DNA from: SURF-13 sp041695325
Lineage (GTDB): Bacteria > Pseudomonadota > Gammaproteobacteria > SURF-13
Assembly (NCBI GenBank): GCA_041695325.1
Contig: JBGFRC010000029.1
Span: 5,790-69,789, forward strand
Direction of reading: 5' to 3'
Length of the DNA stretch: 64,000 bases
The notes below the pieces were generated by a model. That model saw only the letters and a list, made by a program, of their open reading frames with translations, was not told where the DNA came from and ran no database searches. How positions within the stretch are numbered: position 1 is the stretch's first letter; every line of letters starts with the position of its first letter. Below, piece by piece: positions 51,449 to 62,700 of this stretch. Both the position numbers and the translations under genes were made by a program.

Positions 51449-52369
51449 CTAGAAATTCTCCCCCCAGTGCAGTTTGGCGCGCAGCATCTGGTAGTAGTCA
51501 TAATTGGCGGGGTGGATAAGCCGCACGCACTGATCTTTTTTACCGATAACGACGCGCGCGCCGGGCGCGAGGCCCAAGCTGATCTGGCCGTCGCAGGTGA
51601 TGCGCGCGTTTTTTGCGCTGGCCTCGTCCACCTTGATCTCGACGCGGCTGCCGCCTTCCACCACGATGGGTCGGTTGCTCATGGTGTGCGGGCAAATCGG
51701 CACCAACGCCAGCGCGTCCAGTGTGGGATGCAGGATCGGCCCGTGGCTGGACAAGGCGTACGCCGTCGAGCCGGTAGGGGTGGAGACGATCATGCCGTCG
51801 GAGCGGTAGGTGTTCACGAACTGCCCGTTGATGTGCACGTCGAATTCGATCATGCGCGCGACGTCCCATTTGTGCAGCACCACGTCATTGAACGCATCGC
51901 TCGCGCTGACCGCCGCGCCGCCTTGCTCCACGGCGGCGTGCAACAGCAGACGTTGTTCCTCCAGATAATGCCCGGCGAGTATGTCATCTATGCGCTGCGT
52001 CATTTCCTGCGATGAAATATCCACCAGAAAGCCGAGCCGGCCCAGATTCACTCCGAGCAGCGGGATGCCGTGGCCCACCAGCGAGCGCGCCGCGTTGAGC
52101 AGGGTGCCGTCGCCGCCGACCACGATGGCAAGGTCGCAGCGCCTGCCGATTTCATCGCGCGAGCCGGTGGCAAGTCCGTGGCCGGGCAGCAGTTGCGCCG
52201 TGCCCTCGTCCAGCAGCACCTCGATACAACGTTGCCGGAGATAATCGCCGAGTTTTTTGAGCGCGCCGCCCACGCCGGGGTCGTCGTACTTGCCGATCAG
52301 ACCGGCGCGCTTAAACGCTTGTACGGACTTTGGTTTTGTGACCGATGCCATAAAGCGCCAACTTAACAT
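51449..52369 (-). CDS. nadK: NAD kinase
   Basis: It phosphorylates NAD to NADP. The GGDGT motif (AIVVGGDGTLLNAAR) lies near residue 88, and YRSDGMIVSTPTGSTAYALSSHGPILHP near 190. The listed ATG gives 306 residues. MASVTKPKS at 52351 is an equally possible start. It lies between recN and the divergent hrcA operon. Confidence 0.95.
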   Translation of the reverse strand: MLSWRFMASVTKPKSVQAFKRAGLIGKYDDPGVGGALKKLGDYLRQRCIEVLLDEGTAQLLPGHGLATGSRDEIGRRCDLAIVVGGDGTLLNAARSLVGHGIPLLGVNLGRLGFLVDISSQEMTQRIDDILAGHYLEEQRLLLHAAVEQGGAAVSASDAFNDVVLHKWDVARMIEFDVHINGQFVNTYRSDGMIVSTPTGSTAYALSSHGPILHPTLDALALVPICPHTMSNRPIVVEGGSRVEIKVDEASAKNARITCDGQISLGLAPGARVVIGKKDQCVRLIHPANYDYYQMLRAKLHWGENF

Positions 52370-52464
52370 ATCACTCCCGCTTCATCCATCCCCGTGGACG
52401 AATCCGGATGAATTTTCAGCGTGGCGCACTGTTTTCAAGAGGTGCGTGCTGATCCGCCGCTGGT

Positions 52465-52491
52465 CTGGCGCTCCCTGCGCGTGAGTGCTAA
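52465..52491 (+). promoter_or_regulatory. Degenerate CIRCE operator upstream of hrcA
   Basis: The right half GAGTGCTAA (52483-52491) is a perfect CIRCE half-site. Exactly 9 bases separate it from the left half CTGGCGCTC (52465-52473), which matches TTAGCACTC at 6 of 9 positions. The consensus is TTAGCACTC-N9-GAGTGCTAA. HrcA would bind here to repress its own operon. Confidence 0.6.
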
Positions 52492-52524
52492 GATATTATT
52501 TATTTTCAGTAAAGTCAGTGTGTT

Positions 52525-53568
52525 ATGGAAAATACCCCAGCCTTGATGAGCGACCGTGCGCGGCAATTGCTGCGTGCGCTGGTGGAGCGTTATATCAGCG
52601 AGGGGCAGCCGGTGAGCTCGCGCGCGCTGGCGCGCGATACGGGCTTCGAATTGAGTCCGGCGACCATCCGTAACGTGATGGCTGATCTGGAGGATATGGG
52701 TTTCATCACCGCGCCGCACACTTCGGCCGGACGCATCCCCACCACGCAGGGGTACCGCCTTTTCGTGGACAGCCTGCTCACCATTCAGCCGCTCGCGAGC
52801 GACGAGATGCAGCGGCTGCAAAGCGAGCTGGACCCGGACAAGAATCTGAGCGACTTGATGGAGACCGCCTCCAACGTGCTGTCCGAGGTGAGCAGGCTGG
52901 CGAGCCTGGTGCTGCTGTCGCGCCGTTTGCAGCCGGTGTTGCGTCAGGTCGAGTTTTTGCCGCTGTCTGAGAACCGCGTGCTGGCGATACTCGTCACCAA
53001 CGAGCGCGAGGTGCAGAATCGCATTATCCACACCGCGCGCCAATACAGCCCGTCCGAACTGCAACAGGCGGCGAATTATCTGAACAGCCTGTGTGCGGGG
53101 CGGGATTTACACAAGATACGCGAGACCTTGCTCATGGAGTTGCAGGAGACGCGCGAGCGCATGAACGACATGATGCGGCTGGCCATCGAGATGGCGGATA
53201 AGACCTTTGCCGTGCCGGAGCCCGGTCCGGATTACGTAGTCAAGGGCCAGGCGCATTTGCTGTCGCGCGCCGAGGCCGACAACGTGGAGAAGCTGCGCCA
53301 GTTGTTCGAGGTGTTCAACCAGAAGCGCGACATCCTGCACCTGCTCGATCAGTGCCTGCACGCCAAGGGCGTGCAAATCTTCATCGGCGCGGAGTCGGGC
53401 TACGACGCGCTGGAGGATTACAGCCTGATCACCGCGCCTTACGAGGCGCACGGCCAGGTGGCGGGCGTGCTGGGGGTGGTGGGGCCGACGCGCATGGGCT
53501 ACGAGCGCGTGATCCCGCTGGTGGATATCACCGCCAAATTGCTCGGTGCGGCCTTGACTCAGCGCTGA
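52525..53568 (+). CDS. hrcA: Heat-inducible transcription repressor HrcA
   Basis: The 347-residue repressor has an N-terminal winged helix (LSPATIRNVMADLEDMGFITAPHTSAGRIPT near residue 40) and the HrcA core with IGAESGYDALEDYSLITAPYE and GVVGPTRMGYERVIPLVD near the end. It represses heat-shock genes through CIRCE and needs GroEL for folding. It heads the hrcA-grpE-dnaK-dnaJ cluster. Confidence 0.95.
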   Translation: MENTPALMSDRARQLLRALVERYISEGQPVSSRALARDTGFELSPATIRNVMADLEDMGFITAPHTSAGRIPTTQGYRLFVDSLLTIQPLASDEMQRLQSELDPDKNLSDLMETASNVLSEVSRLASLVLLSRRLQPVLRQVEFLPLSENRVLAILVTNEREVQNRIIHTARQYSPSELQQAANYLNSLCAGRDLHKIRETLLMELQETRERMNDMMRLAIEMADKTFAVPEPGPDYVVKGQAHLLSRAEADNVEKLRQLFEVFNQKRDILHLLDQCLHAKGVQIFIGAESGYDALEDYSLITAPYEAHGQVAGVLGVVGPTRMGYERVIPLVDITAKLLGAALTQR

Positions 53569-53618
53569 GCCGCCCACAATTAATTGTCATTTTTAACCGT
53601 CATTAGCCAGAGCGACGC

Positions 53619-54161
53619 ATGACCGAAGAACATGTAACTGCCACCACTGAACAGCCAGGCTCGCCGTCGGAGGCGACGCAGGATATTCATCTGTTGTTGC
53701 AAGAGGCGCGCGCCAAGGCGGACGTGCACTGGGATCAGGTGTTGCGCGCACGCGCCGAGCTGGAAAATTTCCGCAAGCGCGCCGAGCGCGACATCGAGGC
53801 GGCGCATAAATACGGCCTGGAGCGCATCATCGGCGAACTGCTGCCGGTGCTGGACAGCCTGGAGTCGGGTCTGAGCGCGGCGGCGGGACAGGGCGCGGTG
53901 GATAAGCTGATTGAAGGCATGACGCTCACCCACAAGCTGCTCAGTAATGTACTGGAAAAGTTCAACGTCAAGACGCTCGACCCCGCGGGGCAGAAGTTCG
54001 ACCCCAAGCTGCATCAGGCGATGTCGGCCGTGGAGTCAAAAGACGCGGCGCCCGATACCGTGCTCAGCGTGTGTCAAAAGGGCTATGTGCTGCATGATCG
54101 AGTCATCCGCCCGGCGCTGGTGATTGTGGCCAAGGCGCCCGCCGCTGACGCCCAGTCTTGA
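53619..54161 (+). CDS. grpE: Nucleotide exchange factor GrpE
   Basis: Exchange factor for DnaK, 180 residues. The long helix region AEARAELENFRKRAERDIEAAHKYGLERIIGELLPVLDSLE is typical, and the beta domain ends DRVIRPALVIVAK. It starts 50 bases after hrcA. Confidence 0.96.
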   Translation: MTEEHVTATTEQPGSPSEATQDIHLLLQEARAKADVHWDQVLRARAELENFRKRAERDIEAAHKYGLERIIGELLPVLDSLESGLSAAAGQGAVDKLIEGMTLTHKLLSNVLEKFNVKTLDPAGQKFDPKLHQAMSAVESKDAAPDTVLSVCQKGYVLHDRVIRPALVIVAKAPAADAQS

Positions 54162-54248
54162 AAGCATGTTTATCCATCCTTATATACCCTCATGGTCCGG
54201 CGGCGCGTAAAGCCGCCCAGGTCATTATTTAGCAAGGAGAATTAAAAA

Positions 54249-56174
<1,926 letters not shown>

Positions 56175-56210
56175 CCGTCGCACATTTAGTGCTAAAATGC
56201 AGGCAGGTAC

Positions 56211-56237
56211 AAACGCAGAGCAGGATGCTCTGCGTTT
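56211..56237 (+). other. Hairpin in the dnaK-dnaJ gap
   Basis: AAACGCAGAGCA (56211-56222) and TGCTCTGCGTTT (56226-56237) form a perfect 12-bp stem with a 3-base loop. No T-run follows, so it may act as an mRNA processing or stability element that sets the DnaK to DnaJ ratio. Confidence 0.6.
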
Positions 56238-56265
56238 GCGTTTCAGGATTTAAAAAAACAGTACC

Positions 56266-57402
56266 ATGGCTAAACGCGATTACTACGAAACCCTCGGCGT
56301 GGCGCGCAACGCGAGCGAGGACGAAATCAAAAAGGCCTATCGCCGCCTTGCCATGAAATATCACCCCGATCGTAATCCGGGCGACAAGACGGCGGAAGAA
56401 AAATTCAAGGAAGCCAAGGGGGCCTACGAAGTCTTAAGCGACGCGCGCAAGCGCAGCGCCTACGATCAGTTCGGTCACGCGGGCGTAGATGCCGGCGCCG
56501 CGGCGGGGGCGGGCGCGGCGTATGGCCGCGGGGCCGGCTTCACCGACATCTTCAATGACGTGTTCGGGGACATCTTCGGCGCCGGACGCGCCGGAGCGGG
56601 CGCGGTGCACGCGGGCGCAGACCTGCGCTATAACCTGGACATCGGCCTGGAGGAGGCGGTGCACGGCACCACCGTCAATATCCGCATCCCCGCGCAGGCC
56701 GCGTGCCGCACCTGCGGCGGCAGCGGCGCCAAGCCCGGCACCAAGCCCGCCGTGTGCGCCACCTGCGGCGGCCAGGGCCAGGTGCGCATGCAACAGGGCT
56801 TTTTCTCACTGCAACAGACCTGTCCGCGCTGCCGCGGCACGGGTGAGATCATCAGCGACCCGTGTAATACCTGTCACGGCATGGGGCGCATCCAGGAACC
56901 CAAAACCCTGTCGGTGAAGATACCGCCGGGCGTGGACAACGGCGACCGCATCCGTCTCAGCGGCGAAGGCGAGGCGGGCTTCAAAGGCGGGCCGCCGGGC
57001 GATCTGTACGTGCACATCAACGTGCGCGAACATCCCATTTTCACGCGCGAGGGCAACGATCTCTTGTGCGAGGTGCCGGTCTCGCTGGCCACGGCGGCGC
57101 TGGGCGGCGAGATTGAAGTGCCGACGCTGGACGGCCGCGTCAAGCTGAAAATCCCGCCTGAGACCCAATCCAACAGGCTGTTCCGCCTGCGCGGCAAAGG
57201 CGTGCGCCCGGTGCGCGGCGGAGAAATGGGCGATCTGTTGTGCCGCGTCACGGTGGAAACGCCTGTCAATCTCAACGCGCGCCAGAAAGCATTGCTCCAT
57301 GAGCTGGAGCAGAGCCTGCGCGAAGGCGGCAGCAGGCACAGTCCGCGCGCCAGCTCCTGGCTGGACGGCATCAAGAAATTTTTCGAAGATTTACGTCAGT
57401 GA
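56266..57402 (+). CDS. dnaJ: Chaperone protein DnaJ (Hsp40)
   Basis: DnaK co-chaperone of 378 residues. The J domain has the HPD motif (AMKYHPDRNPG), a Gly/Ala-rich region replaces a classic Gly/Phe stretch (GAAAGAGAAYGRGAGF), and four zinc repeats follow: CRTCGGSG, CATCGGQG, CPRCRGTG and CNTCHGMG. It is thus a full type I DnaJ. Confidence 0.97.
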   Translation: MAKRDYYETLGVARNASEDEIKKAYRRLAMKYHPDRNPGDKTAEEKFKEAKGAYEVLSDARKRSAYDQFGHAGVDAGAAAGAGAAYGRGAGFTDIFNDVFGDIFGAGRAGAGAVHAGADLRYNLDIGLEEAVHGTTVNIRIPAQAACRTCGGSGAKPGTKPAVCATCGGQGQVRMQQGFFSLQQTCPRCRGTGEIISDPCNTCHGMGRIQEPKTLSVKIPPGVDNGDRIRLSGEGEAGFKGGPPGDLYVHINVREHPIFTREGNDLLCEVPVSLATAALGGEIEVPTLDGRVKLKIPPETQSNRLFRLRGKGVRPVRGGEMGDLLCRVTVETPVNLNARQKALLHELEQSLREGGSRHSPRASSWLDGIKKFFEDLRQ

Positions 57403-57417
57403 CGCAGGGGGAATGTC

Positions 57418-58221
57418 ATGATTAAACTCGCCATTGCCGGGGCCGCCGGACGTATGGGGCGCGCGCTGATCGAGGCGTGCAGCCAGACGCCCGCTGTCAA
57501 GCTGATCGCCGCAATAGACCGGCCTGACAGCGCCTTGATCGGTAAGGACGCGGGTGAATGCGCGGGCGTGTGGGCCTTGGGCGTGCCGATCAGCGGCCAG
57601 CTTGCCGGGGGCGACGACTTTGACGTGCTCATAGACTTCACCCTGCCGGAGGTCACGCTCGCCCACCTTGAGCTGTGCCGGGCAAAGGGCAGGCGCATGG
57701 TGATCGGCACCACGGGCTTTAACCCTGAACAACGCGCGCAAATCAGCGCGGCCGCGCAGGACATCGCCGTCATGTTTTCCCCCAACATGAGCGTCGGGGT
57801 GAACCTCTGCCTCAAGCTGCTCGACACCGCTGCGCGCGTGCTGGACGGCGACGTGGACATCGAGATCATCGAGGCGCATCACAAGCACAAGCTCGACGCC
57901 CCTTCCGGCACCGCACTGCGCATGGGAGAGGTGATCGCCGCCGCGCTCACGCAAAACTTGCAGGACATCGCCGTGTACGACCGCGGCCTCGTGAGCGGGC
58001 AGGCGCGCAAATCAGGCAGCATCGGCTTTTCCACGGTACGCGCCGGCGATATCGTGGGCGACCACACGGTACTGTTCGCCGGGCAGGGGGAGCGCATCGA
58101 AATTACCCACCGCGCCACCAGTCGCATGAATTTCGCCCGCGGCGCATTGCGCGCCGCAAGCTGGCTGATGCAACGCAAAACCGGGCTGTATGACATGCAG
58201 GATGTGCTGGGGATCAAATAA
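57418..58221 (+). CDS. dapB: 4-hydroxy-tetrahydrodipicolinate reductase
   Basis: Lysine/diaminopimelate pathway enzyme of 267 residues. The nucleotide motif GAAGRMGRALIEA is at residues 7-19, IGTTGFNPEQRAQI is near 98, and the catalytic IEAHHKHKLDAPSGTAL near 155. It follows dnaJ as in Pseudomonas and precedes carA across a long gap. Confidence 0.96.
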   Translation: MIKLAIAGAAGRMGRALIEACSQTPAVKLIAAIDRPDSALIGKDAGECAGVWALGVPISGQLAGGDDFDVLIDFTLPEVTLAHLELCRAKGRRMVIGTTGFNPEQRAQISAAAQDIAVMFSPNMSVGVNLCLKLLDTAARVLDGDVDIEIIEAHHKHKLDAPSGTALRMGEVIAAALTQNLQDIAVYDRGLVSGQARKSGSIGFSTVRAGDIVGDHTVLFAGQGERIEITHRATSRMNFARGALRAASWLMQRKTGLYDMQDVLGIK

Positions 58222-58246
58222 TTAAAGCCGATTTTAAAGGCAGTAG

Positions 58247-58312
58247 GTACTTAATGTAATTTATAAATATATATTTTATGTACTTAATTACATTACATAT
58301 TTTAGTATTATC
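58247..58312 (+). promoter_or_regulatory. AT-rich control region upstream of carA
   Basis: Within a GC-rich genome this stretch is almost pure A/T. GTACTTAAT occurs twice as a direct repeat, at 58247-58255 and 58280-58288, 33 bases apart. TAATGTAATT (58252-58261) and AATTACATTA (58286-58295) form a perfect inverted repeat. It is probably a binding region for ArgR, IHF or another regulator of carAB, but I see no exact consensus match. Confidence 0.45.
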
Positions 58313-58455
58313 TCAGTAAAGATCGGCCTGCCCGCGGCTACCCCAGGCAGCGTGGCGCGGCCATGGGCGCTGATGGAAGGTCAGCGGGCAGGTCATTGGA
58401 CAGTGCGCGCCGCATAAAGTAAAATTTGTTTACTGGTGTCGAAGTGACAGCAGAC

Positions 58456-58486
58456 AACGGGAAGGCCGCGTGCCTTCCCGTTTTCA
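58456..58486 (+). other. Terminator-like hairpin in the carA leader
   Basis: AACGGGAAGGC (58456-58466) and GCCTTCCCGTT (58472-58482) form a perfect 11-bp stem followed by TT and then CACATG. It ends 17 bases before the carA start codon and could be an attenuator or a control of ribosome access. The T-run is only four long. Confidence 0.55.
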
Positions 58487-58500
58487 CATGTGGAGTAAGA

Positions 58501-59652
58501 ATGAAGCCGCGTATGCCCGCCCTGTTAGCGTTGCAAGACGGTAGCCTGTTTTGGGGCGAGGCCATTGGCGTGGCGGGGCAGGCGGTGGGTGAGGTGGTGT
58601 TCAACACCGCCATCACCGGCTATCAGGAAATCCTCACTGATCCTTCCTATCATAAGCAGATCGTCACGCTCACCTATCCGCACATCGGCAACGTGGGGGT
58701 AAACCGCGCCGACGCCAACGCGGACAAGGTGTGGGCTGCCGGCCTGGTGATTCGCGACTTGTCTCAGGCCACCAGCAGCTGGCGCGCTGAACTGAGCCTT
58801 CCGGAGTACCTGCAACAGCAGCACGTGGTGGCCATTGCCGGAATAGACACACGCAGGCTGACGTGCATCTTGCGCGAAAAAGGCGCGCAGAACGGTTGCC
58901 TCATGGCGGGCGATCACATTAGCGAGGCCGCCGCGCTCAAGGCGGCGCGTGACTTCCCCGGGCTCAAGGGCATGGACCTCGCGCAGGAGGTGACCACCGC
59001 CAAGTCATATGAATGGCGGCTGGGCAGCTGGACGCTGGAGCAGGGCATGCCCGCCCCGCGCGCGGCGAATGATCTGCCCTATCACGTGGCGGCGTATGAT
59101 TACGGCATCAAGCGCGGCATTTTGAACCGGCTGGTGGATCGCGGCTGTCGCGTCACGGTGCTGCCCGCCAAGACCACCGCCAGGGAGGCCTTGGCGCTCA
59201 AGCCGGACGGGGTATTTCTCTCCAACGGCCCCGGCGACCCGGAGCCGTGTGAGTACGCCATTGCGGCAATACGGGAAATTCTGCAAGCGCGCGTGCCGCT
59301 GTTCGGCATCTGCCTTGGCCACCAGCTGCTGGGACTGGCGAACGGGGCCAAAACCGTCAAGATGAAATTCGGTCATCACGGCGCCAACCATCCGGTTCAG
59401 GCGCTGGAAGAGGGGCGCGTGCTGATTACCAGCCAGAACCACGGCTTCGCGGTGGACGAAGCGACGCTGCCCAAAAACGCACGCACCACGCACCGTTCAT
59501 TGTTCGACGGTTCACTGCAGGGCATCGAGCTGACCGACCGCCCCGCCTTCAGCTTCCAGGGTCACCCCGAAGACTGCCCCGGGCCGCATGATGTACATTA
59601 TTTGTTTGACCGTTTTATTGAATTAATCAAGAAACGAGTAGCTAGTAGCTAG
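58501..59652 (+). CDS. carA: Carbamoyl-phosphate synthase small subunit
   Basis: The glutaminase subunit feeds ammonia to CarB for arginine and pyrimidine synthesis. The N-terminal domain (DGSLFWGEAIGVAGQAVGEVVFNTAITGYQEILTDPSY) precedes a class I amidotransferase with the catalytic Cys in LFGICLGHQLLGLA and His/Glu in FQGHPEDCPGP. I chose ATG at 58501, after GGAG. The last residues RVASS and the stop codon come from an intergenic palindromic repeat. The length is 383 residues. Confidence 0.95.
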   Translation: MKPRMPALLALQDGSLFWGEAIGVAGQAVGEVVFNTAITGYQEILTDPSYHKQIVTLTYPHIGNVGVNRADANADKVWAAGLVIRDLSQATSSWRAELSLPEYLQQQHVVAIAGIDTRRLTCILREKGAQNGCLMAGDHISEAAALKAARDFPGLKGMDLAQEVTTAKSYEWRLGSWTLEQGMPAPRAANDLPYHVAAYDYGIKRGILNRLVDRGCRVTVLPAKTTAREALALKPDGVFLSNGPGDPEPCEYAIAAIREILQARVPLFGICLGHQLLGLANGAKTVKMKFGHHGANHPVQALEEGRVLITSQNHGFAVDEATLPKNARTTHRSLFDGSLQGIELTDRPAFSFQGHPEDCPGPHDVHYLFDRFIELIKKRVASS

Positions 59653-59702
59653 TGCCGAGGATAAGGACATGTCTTTACTAGCCACTCGCTACTAGCCACT
59701 GT
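59636..59702. repeat. Palindromic repeat between carA and carB
   Basis: Left arm GTAGCTAGTAGCTAGTG and the right arm read as reverse complement GTGGCTAGTAGCGAGTG match at 15 of 17 positions. The centre contains GGACATGTC. The carA stop codon TAG is inside the left arm. The repeat is built from a roughly 7-base CTAGTAG-like unit. Confidence 0.7.
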
Positions 59703-59707
59703 TTTTT

Positions 59708-62700
59708 ATGCCCAAACGCACCGACATCGAAAGCATTTTAATCATCGGCGCCGGCCCGATCGTCATCGGCCAGGCGTGCGAATTTGATTATTCCGGGGTG
59801 CAGGCGTGCAAGGCGCTGCGCGAGGAAGGTTATCGCGTCATTCTGGTCAACTCCAACCCGGCCACCATCATGACCGATCCGGAGATGGCGGACGCGATTT
59901 ATATCGAGCCCATCACCTGGCGTACCGTGGCGCGCGTCATCGAGCAGGAGCGTCCCGACGCGCTGCTGCCCACCATGGGCGGACAGACCGCGCTCAACTG
60001 CGCGATGGACCTGGCGCGCGAGGGCGTGCTGAAGCAATTCGGCGTGGAGATGATCGGCGCGCGGGAAGAGGCCATCGCCAAGGCCGAGGACCGCGACCTG
60101 TTCCGCCAGGCGATGCAGAAGATCGGCCTCGCCACGCCGCACTCGGTCATCGCGCGCAACATGGAGCAGGCGCTGGCCGCACAGGAGCAGATCGGCTTTC
60201 CCGCCATCATCCGGCCGTCCTTCACCCTGGGCGGCATGGGCGGCGGCATTGCCTACAACCGCGAAGAGTTCGAGCAGATTTGCGAACGCGGCCTGGACTT
60301 CTCGCCCACGCGCGAGCTGCTGATCGAGGAATCGGTGCTGGGCTGGAAAGAGTTTGAAATGGAGGTGGTGCGCGACCGCAAGGACAACTGCATCATCGTG
60401 TGCTCCATCGAGAATTTTGATCCGATGGGTGTGCACACCGGCGACTCGATCACGGTGGCGCCGGCGCAGACGCTCACCGACAAGGAATACCAGATTATGC
60501 GCAATGCCTCGCTCGCGGTGTTGCGCGAGATCGGCGTGGATACCGGCGGCTCCAACGTGCAGTTCGCGGTGAACCCGGCGGACGGCCGTCTCATTATCAT
60601 CGAGATGAATCCGCGCGTGTCGCGTTCCTCCGCGCTCGCTTCCAAGGCCACCGGCTTTCCCATCGCCAAGGTGGCGGCCAAGCTCGCGGTGGGCTACACG
60701 CTGGATGAGTTGCGCAACGAGATCACCGGCTCTGTAACCCCGGCCTCGTTCGAGCCAACCATAGATTATGTCGTGACCAAGGTGCCGCGCTTCACCTTTG
60801 AGAAATTCCCCCAGGCCGACGCGCGCCTCACCACGCAGATGAAGTCGGTGGGCGAGGTGATGGCCATCGGGCGCACCTTCCAGGAGTCGCTGCAGAAGGC
60901 CTTGCGCGGGCTGGAAACCGGCGTGGACGGCTTGACGGAAAAAATTGATATTGAATCGGAAGGCGCGCTGAACAAAATCCGCCACGAGCTGCGCGTGCCG
61001 GGCGCGGAGCGCCTGTGGTATCTCGCCGACGCGCTGCGCGCCGGACTGTCCGCGCAGGAGGTGCATGAGCTGAGCCGCATAGACCCGTGGTTCCTGGCGC
61101 AGATTGAAGAGCTGGTGCGGATTGAAGCCGAGGTGCGCGAACAGGGCCTCAAGGCATTGGACAAGACTCGCCTGTATTATCTCAAGCGCAAGGGCTTCTC
61201 CGATCATCGCCTGGCAAGCCTGTTGAATGTGAAGGAAGATGCGATGCGCGCGCTGCGCCATAAACTCAAGGTGCGGCCGGTGTACAAGCGCGTGGACTCC
61301 TGCGCGGCGGAGTTCGCCTCGCACACCGCTTACCTGTATTCCACCTATGAAGAGGAATGCGAGGCCGCGCCGAGCGCGCGCGATAAGATCATGGTGCTGG
61401 GCGGCGGACCGAACCGCATCGGCCAAGGGATCGAGTTTGATTACTGCTGCGTGCACGCCTCGCAGGCGCTGCGCGCGGTGGGCTACGAGACCATCATGGT
61501 CAATTGCAATCCGGAGACCGTATCCACCGATTACGACACCTCGGACCGGCTGTATTTCGAGCCGCTCACCCTGGAGGACGTGCTGGAGACCATTCAGGTC
61601 GAGAGACCTAAGGGCCTGATTGTGCAATACGGCGGACAAACGCCGCTCAAGCTGGCGCGTGCGCTGGAGCAAAATGGCGCGCCCATCATCGGCACCAGCC
61701 CGGACTCGATAGACGTCGCGGAAGACCGGGAGCGGTTCCAGAAAATGATTACGGAGCTGGGCTTGGGTCAGCCGCCCAACCGCACCGCGCGCAGCGCCGA
61801 GGAGGCGGTGCGCGCGGCGCGGGAGATCGGCTATCCGCTGGTGGTGCGGCCTTCTTACGTGCTGGGCGGGCGGGCGATGGAGATCGTGCGTCATGAAGAC
61901 GAGCTGCACCGCTACATGCGCGACGCGGTGCGCGTGTCCAACGACGCGCCGGTGCTGCTGGATCGTTTCCTGAGCGACGCCATCGAGGTGGACGTGGACG
62001 CGCTGGCGGACGGCAAAGAGGTGCTGATCGGCGGCATCATGCAGCATATCGAGGAAGCTGGCATCCACTCCGGCGATTCGGCCTGCTCGCTGCCGCCCTA
62101 CAGTCTGTCTCCCGCGTTGCAAGACGAACTGCGCGCACAGGTGAAAAAAATGGCGCGGCGCCTGAACGTGGTGGGACTGATGAACACCCAGTTCGCCATC
62201 CAGAACGGGAAGGTTTACGTGCTGGAGGTGAACCCGCGCGCCTCACGCACCGTGCCCTTCGTGTCCAAGGCCATCGGCCGACCGCTGGCCAAGATCGCGG
62301 CGCTGTGCATGGTGGGCAAGACCCTGGCCGCGCAGGGTGTTTCACGCGAAATCATTCCACGCTATTATTCCGTGAAAGAAGCGGTGTTTCCGTTCATCAA
62401 ATTCCCCGGCGTGGATCCGCTGCTCGGCCCGGAGATGAAGTCCACCGGCGAGGTCATGGGGGTGGATTACAGCTTCGGCGCTGCGTTCGCCAAGGCGCAA
62501 CTGGCCGCGGGGGTAGACCTGCCGCGCGCAGGCCGCGCCTTCATCAGCGTGCGCGAGCAGGATAAGCCGGAAGCGGCTGACGTGGCGCGCGCCTTGCGCG
62601 AGCTGGGCTTCGCCTTGCTTGCCACTCACGGCACCGCCCAGGCCCTGGCCAGGGCCGGCATTCCGCACGCGCGCGTGAACAAGGTGATGGAAGGCCGCCC

